From the NCBI GenBank assembly GCA_029219245.1, contig JAQXTA010000050.1:82338-146337 (forward strand): a stretch of 64,000 bases of DNA. Reading direction: 5' to 3'. The notes under the pieces are model-generated. The model did no database searches. It saw only the letters and a list, made by a program, of their open reading frames with translations, and had not been told where the DNA came from. Origin of the DNA: Lachnospiraceae bacterium (GTDB lineage Bacteria > Bacillota > Clostridia > Lachnospirales > Lachnospiraceae). Below are positions 60,679 to 64,000 of this stretch, piece by piece. Position 1 is the first letter of the stretch. Each line of letters begins with the position of its first letter. The translations under genes were made by a program, and so were the position numbers.

Positions 60679-62143
60679 GTTAAATTTTAAGAAACCGAAA
60701 TTTATACGCAGTCTGAAAGTGCGTATTTTTCTGATTATCTTTATTATCGGACTGATACCTTGTATCGTTATGCGCTATGCAATTTTGCAAAACTATGAGG
60801 AAAGGGCGGTCAGTCTGCGCACCTCTGATGTCCAGACACAGCTAAAGATTCTGGCAAATCATCTGATTACTTATCGTTATTTACAGGATACTTCTTCGGA
60901 AGTCATTGATGCAGAGTTAAACCAGTTGTCCAACTTATATGATGGGCGGGTGCTAATCATTAACAGTAATCTGAGTGTGGTAAAGGATACTTATGGTATC
61001 AGCGAAGGAAAAACCATCATTTCAGAAGAAGTTATTCGTTGTATGAAAGGCGAAAATACAAGTAAATACGATCCGAACAACGGTTACATAGAAATGACCA
61101 TACCGATTATGGAAACGCTGGAGATACAGGAAAACGATAAACATCCTTCAAAAAGTGATATTGTGAGTGGCGTTATGTTAACCAGTGTATCAACCGATAA
61201 CATTGCCGTAACGTTGGAAATTCTGAGTCGGAAAGCATTGGTCGTTGAGATAATGGTTATTCTGGTAGTTTTTATTGTTTCGGTTCTGGCTTCTTTTGCT
61301 TTGGTCAAGCCATTTGAAAAGATAACCGATGCACTCAGCGAGGTAAAAGAAGGTTATACCAACGATCCGATTTCTGTACCGGACTGTCTGGAAACAGAAC
61401 ATATCGGAGAGGCCTTTAATAAGGTACTGAGCCGTATGAAGGTACTGGATGACTCCAGACAGGAATTTGTATCTAACGTTTCCCATGAGTTAAAAACGCC
61501 GATTACATCCATTAAGGTGCTGGCAGATTCCCTGCGGGTGCAGGAAGATGTCCCGTTGGAGTTATACAGGGAATTTATGGAGGATATTACGGAGGAAATA
61601 GACAGAGAGGATAAAATCATCAATGATTTGCTTGCTCTTGTTAAGATGGACAGGACAGCAGCTGATTTGAATATTTCGCAGGTGGATATCAATCTATTAG
61701 TGGAAATGACGATGAAACGGCTTAAACCGATTGCTGTAAAAAGGGATATTGAACTTGTTTATGAGAGCATCCGACCGGTTACGGCAGCAGTGGATGAGGT
61801 TAAGATGACACTTGTTATTTCCAATCTCGTAGAAAATGCCATTAAATACAATAAGGAACATGGCTGGGTAAAAGTTACATTAGATGCAGACCATCAATTT
61901 TTTACCATTGAAGTGGCGGATTCGGGTATCGGGATCCCGGAGGACGATCTGGAACGTGTTTACGAACGTTTTTACCGGGTGGACAAATCTCATTCCAGGG
62001 AAATCGGAGGAACGGGACTTGGGCTTGCGATTACGCGAAGTGCTATTTTGATGCATAGAGGTTCCATTAAAGCAGTGAGTACAGAAGGGGAAGGTACTAT
62101 TTTTACCGTCAAGATTCCTTTGACCTATATTGCAGTTTCCTAG
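60671..62143 (+). CDS. Membrane sensor histidine kinase
   Basis: 490 residues, TTG start at 60671 with GGGAGTAGG upstream. TM1 about 18-36 (FLIIFIIGLIPCIVMRYAIL), extracytoplasmic sensor (about 37-190), TM2 about 192-215, HAMP, HisKA with VSNVSHELKTPITSIKVL (His272), and HATPase with NLVENAIKYN, ADSGIGIPEDDL and GGTGLGLAIT. It pairs with the OmpR-type regulator upstream. The general layout is WalK-like, without a PAS domain that I can recognise. The signal is unknown. Confidence 0.93.
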   Translation: MLKLNFKKPKFIRSLKVRIFLIIFIIGLIPCIVMRYAILQNYEERAVSLRTSDVQTQLKILANHLITYRYLQDTSSEVIDAELNQLSNLYDGRVLIINSNLSVVKDTYGISEGKTIISEEVIRCMKGENTSKYDPNNGYIEMTIPIMETLEIQENDKHPSKSDIVSGVMLTSVSTDNIAVTLEILSRKALVVEIMVILVVFIVSVLASFALVKPFEKITDALSEVKEGYTNDPISVPDCLETEHIGEAFNKVLSRMKVLDDSRQEFVSNVSHELKTPITSIKVLADSLRVQEDVPLELYREFMEDITEEIDREDKIINDLLALVKMDRTAADLNISQVDINLLVEMTMKRLKPIAVKRDIELVYESIRPVTAAVDEVKMTLVISNLVENAIKYNKEHGWVKVTLDADHQFFTIEVADSGIGIPEDDLERVYERFYRVDKSHSREIGGTGLGLAITRSAILMHRGSIKAVSTEGEGTIFTVKIPLTYIAVS

Positions 62144-62170
62144 TTTATGGCTTAAGAGGATTTTTTATAT

Positions 62171-63112
62171 ATGAAACATTTTATTCAAAGATTTTTTTTC
62201 CTGCTGGCAGTAGCAGCCTGCGTGACCGGATGTGGCAGTCAGGCAGAAACAACAGCAGGAAAGACATATTCTATATATTATGTAAACAAAGAAGAAACAA
62301 AGATTTCTCCGGATGAATATCAGACGGAAACGGAAGAAAAAGAAGTATTATTGGCAGAACTGCTCACGCAGCTTTCCACTGCACCGGAAAAGGTAGAGTA
62401 TGTTGCACCGCTTTCCGGAAAGTTTGAACTGCTTGATTACACTTTGGATGGTGAGCAGCTTACCTTAAATTTTGATGTACATTACCGGGAAATGGACAGC
62501 ATCAGGGAAATTCTGGTGCGTGCAGCTATTGTCAGAACGTTGACACAGATAGATGGAATCCGTTACATTTCGTTTACCATACAGAATGAACCGTTGATAG
62601 ATAACACAGGTGTTGCGATTGGTACGATGTCGGCAGATATGTTTATTGATAATGCCGGCAATGAAATCAATACGTATGAAAAAGTCAATCTTTTGTTATA
62701 TTTTGCCAATGAAAGCGGTGACAGACTGGTAGAAGAGAATCAGCGAAATGTGGTCTACAACAGCAATATTTCCATCGAAAAGCTTGTGGTGGAAAAGCTG
62801 ATAGAAGGACCAACGACGGAAGGGGCATATCCGACGATTAATCCGGCAACTAAAATTGTCAGTGTTACGGTAAAAGATGGAATATGTTATGTTAACCTAG
62901 ACAATTCCTTTTTATCACAGCCCTATAATGTAACTTCGGATGTAACGTTGTATTCCATCACGAATTCTTTGGTAGAATTACCGAATGTAAATAAAGTACA
63001 GATTTCCATTAATGGGGAGACGAATCTCTTTTATAAAGAGAGCATACGTCTGACAACTATTTTTGAAAGAAATCTGGATATCATGTCAAATACTGCTTCG
63101 GCAGAAGAATGA
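62171..63112 (+). CDS. GerMN-domain lipoprotein
   Basis: 313 residues. Lipoprotein signal ending CVTGC (Cys about 22). Two GerMN domains follow: one around AELLTQLSTAPEKVEYVAPL and TLNFDVHYREMDS, and a second around VNLLLYFANESGDRLVEENQ, LVVEKLIEGPTTEGAYPTIN and ITNSLVELPNVNKVQISING. GerMN domains occur in spore germination (GerM) and cell-surface proteins. It lies right after the two-component system, a common arrangement for Firmicute envelope sensors (inference). Confidence 0.88.
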   Translation: MKHFIQRFFFLLAVAACVTGCGSQAETTAGKTYSIYYVNKEETKISPDEYQTETEEKEVLLAELLTQLSTAPEKVEYVAPLSGKFELLDYTLDGEQLTLNFDVHYREMDSIREILVRAAIVRTLTQIDGIRYISFTIQNEPLIDNTGVAIGTMSADMFIDNAGNEINTYEKVNLLLYFANESGDRLVEENQRNVVYNSNISIEKLVVEKLIEGPTTEGAYPTINPATKIVSVTVKDGICYVNLDNSFLSQPYNVTSDVTLYSITNSLVELPNVNKVQISINGETNLFYKESIRLTTIFERNLDIMSNTASAEE

Positions 63113-63120
63113 GAGGTGTC

Positions 63121-64000
63121 ATGAGAAGACCTGTATGTATGATTGGTCTGGCTTTTGTGATAGTGATTCTTCTCTATCGGCACTTTAATCCGTATTCCCG
63201 AACATTCTATGGGATGTATGACGGGAGTACGGTTACGGTCACAGGTCAGGTCGATAAAAAGGAATATCGCATTTCTAACGAACAGGAAGTTCTTGTTCTT
63301 TATCTGAAAGAAGTTCAATTACTTGATTCATCCAAGGCAAATTCCACAAACACAGATTTAAAGGAAGAAAATCTGGAAAACAATACTTTAAATGGAAAAG
63401 AACCTACAACGGAAATTACCGGCGTAATCTGCTATATGCAGGAGAAAAAAGAACCAAAAACAGGAAGCATCGTATGCATCAAAGGAAAATTTCGTGAATT
63501 TTCAAAGGCGACCAATCCGGGGGAATTCGATGCTGCAGCATATTATCAGATTCTGAACCTGCAGGGACGGCTGCAAAACGGAATATTGATTCAGGAAAGC
63601 GCAGAGCATGACCTCTTCAGGGAAAGGCTTTATGAATGGAAACAATATATGGCAGGCCTTCTGGAGCTTTGTTTTGCTAAAAAGGAGGCATCTGTTATGA
63701 AAGCCATGCTTCTGGGGGAGAAAAGTCAATTGGATGAAGAAGTGAAAACTCTATATCAGGTAAATGGAGTTATCCATATACTGAGCATCAGCGGTCTGCA
63801 CATTTCCATTCTTGGAATGGGACTCTATAAAATATTATGTAAACTTAAAATTCCAAAATCCATAACAGTGTTCTTGGCAATAGGATTTATGTATTGTTAT
63901 GGTGTTATGACCGGAATGAGTGTTTCTTCCATTCGCGCTATTATGATGTTTGGCTTTCATGTCAGCTCTGAATTATGTAAACGAACCTATGATATGTTGA
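63121..64000 (+). CDS. comEC: DNA internalization protein ComEC (5' part)
   Basis: The frame from ATG 63121 (GAGAGGTG upstream, eight bases after the GerMN stop) stays open to the end of the window, about 293 residues. It begins with a membrane span, then an OB-like soluble domain (VTVTGQVDKKEYRISNEQEV through the ATNPGEFDAAAYYQ region), and the start of the competence domain with VNGVIHILSISGLHISILGM. ComEC forms the inner-membrane DNA channel. The rest, including any beta-lactamase-like nuclease domain, lies outside. Confidence 0.9.
   Translation, partial: MRRPVCMIGLAFVIVILLYRHFNPYSRTFYGMYDGSTVTVTGQVDKKEYRISNEQEVLVLYLKEVQLLDSSKANSTNTDLKEENLENNTLNGKEPTTEITGVICYMQEKKEPKTGSIVCIKGKFREFSKATNPGEFDAAAYYQILNLQGRLQNGILIQESAEHDLFRERLYEWKQYMAGLLELCFAKKEASVMKAMLLGEKSQLDEEVKTLYQVNGVIHILSISGLHISILGMGLYKILCKLKIPKSITVFLAIGFMYCYGVMTGMSVSSIRAIMMFGFHVSSELCKRTYDML

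Overview
The window reads as a chromosome segment of a low-to-moderate GC, anaerobic, endospore-forming Firmicute, most like the Lachnospiraceae (Clostridia). The pointers are the spoIIA sigma-F operon, five SpoVA-type genes, a rubrerythrin, a CIRCE-controlled small heat-shock gene, ArgR-type operators and many T-tailed hairpin terminators. No name can be given from sequence alone.

Layout. 0-5 kb: the 3' end of valS, a FapA-like protein, folC, a small acidic protein and a zinc-ribbon/TPR membrane protein. 5-6.7 kb: spoIIAA-spoIIAB-sigF. 6.7-8.4 kb: an Lsa/CplR-like ABC-F ribosome-protection gene behind a promoter, a three-codon upstream ORF and an attenuator-like leader. 9-10.8 kb: spoVAA-AB-AC. 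10.9-12.5 kb: a decayed accessory patch holding gene tails and a mosaic ORF, ending at the 3' side of a tRNA-Gly(CCC) gene. 12.6-14.1 kb: a NapH-like ferredoxin membrane protein and a PadR regulator behind a promoter carrying two dyad operators. 14.1-15.8 kb: CIRCE-hsp20 and a YeiH-type transporter. 16-19.5 kb: an EF-G/Tet(M)-like GTPase fused to a Rae1/YacP-type NYN nuclease, followed 7 bp later by a RelQ-type alarmone synthetase. 19.5-28.9 kb: a ten-gene Mrp/Mbh-like cation antiporter cluster with four proton-pumping-type subunits. 29-33.6 kb: GNAT, NSS transporter, SUV3-like helicase, rubrerythrin. 33.7-37.3 kb (minus strand): a polar amino-acid ABC transporter and a GDSL hydrolase. 37.4-43.1 kb: Sfp-type transferase, spoVAD, hybrid histidine kinase, RidA, a shikimate-kinase-like protein, spoVAE. 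43.3-45.2 kb: ECF sigma, putative anti-sigma and two membrane proteins. 45.2-47.9 kb: DUF5721, DegV, LytTR regulator, DUF1294. 47.9-57 kb: argG divergent from argC, then dCMP deaminase, ProXp-like deacylase, a decayed LemA locus, GNAT, a coiled-coil protein and argJ-argB-argD. 57-64 kb: an orphan solute-binding protein, YdcZ, ComEA, a two-component system, a GerMN lipoprotein and the 5' part of comEC.

How the genes work together. Three themes recur. Sporulation: commitment (spoIIA) and dipicolinate transport (spoVA, split over three loci). Ribosome/translation stress: the ABC-F attenuator, the GTPase-nuclease fusion with RelQ, and the ProXp-like deacylase. Arginine synthesis: three promoters sharing TTGCAW / 17 bp / TATWWT cores with ARG-box-like sequences at or beside them.

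The most unusual items are the GTPase-Rae1 fusion, the four-antiporter-subunit Mrp/Mbh cluster with no oxidoreductase genes, and the micro-ORF leader of the ABC-F gene. All functional statements are from sequence reading and family knowledge; nothing was searched or computed.
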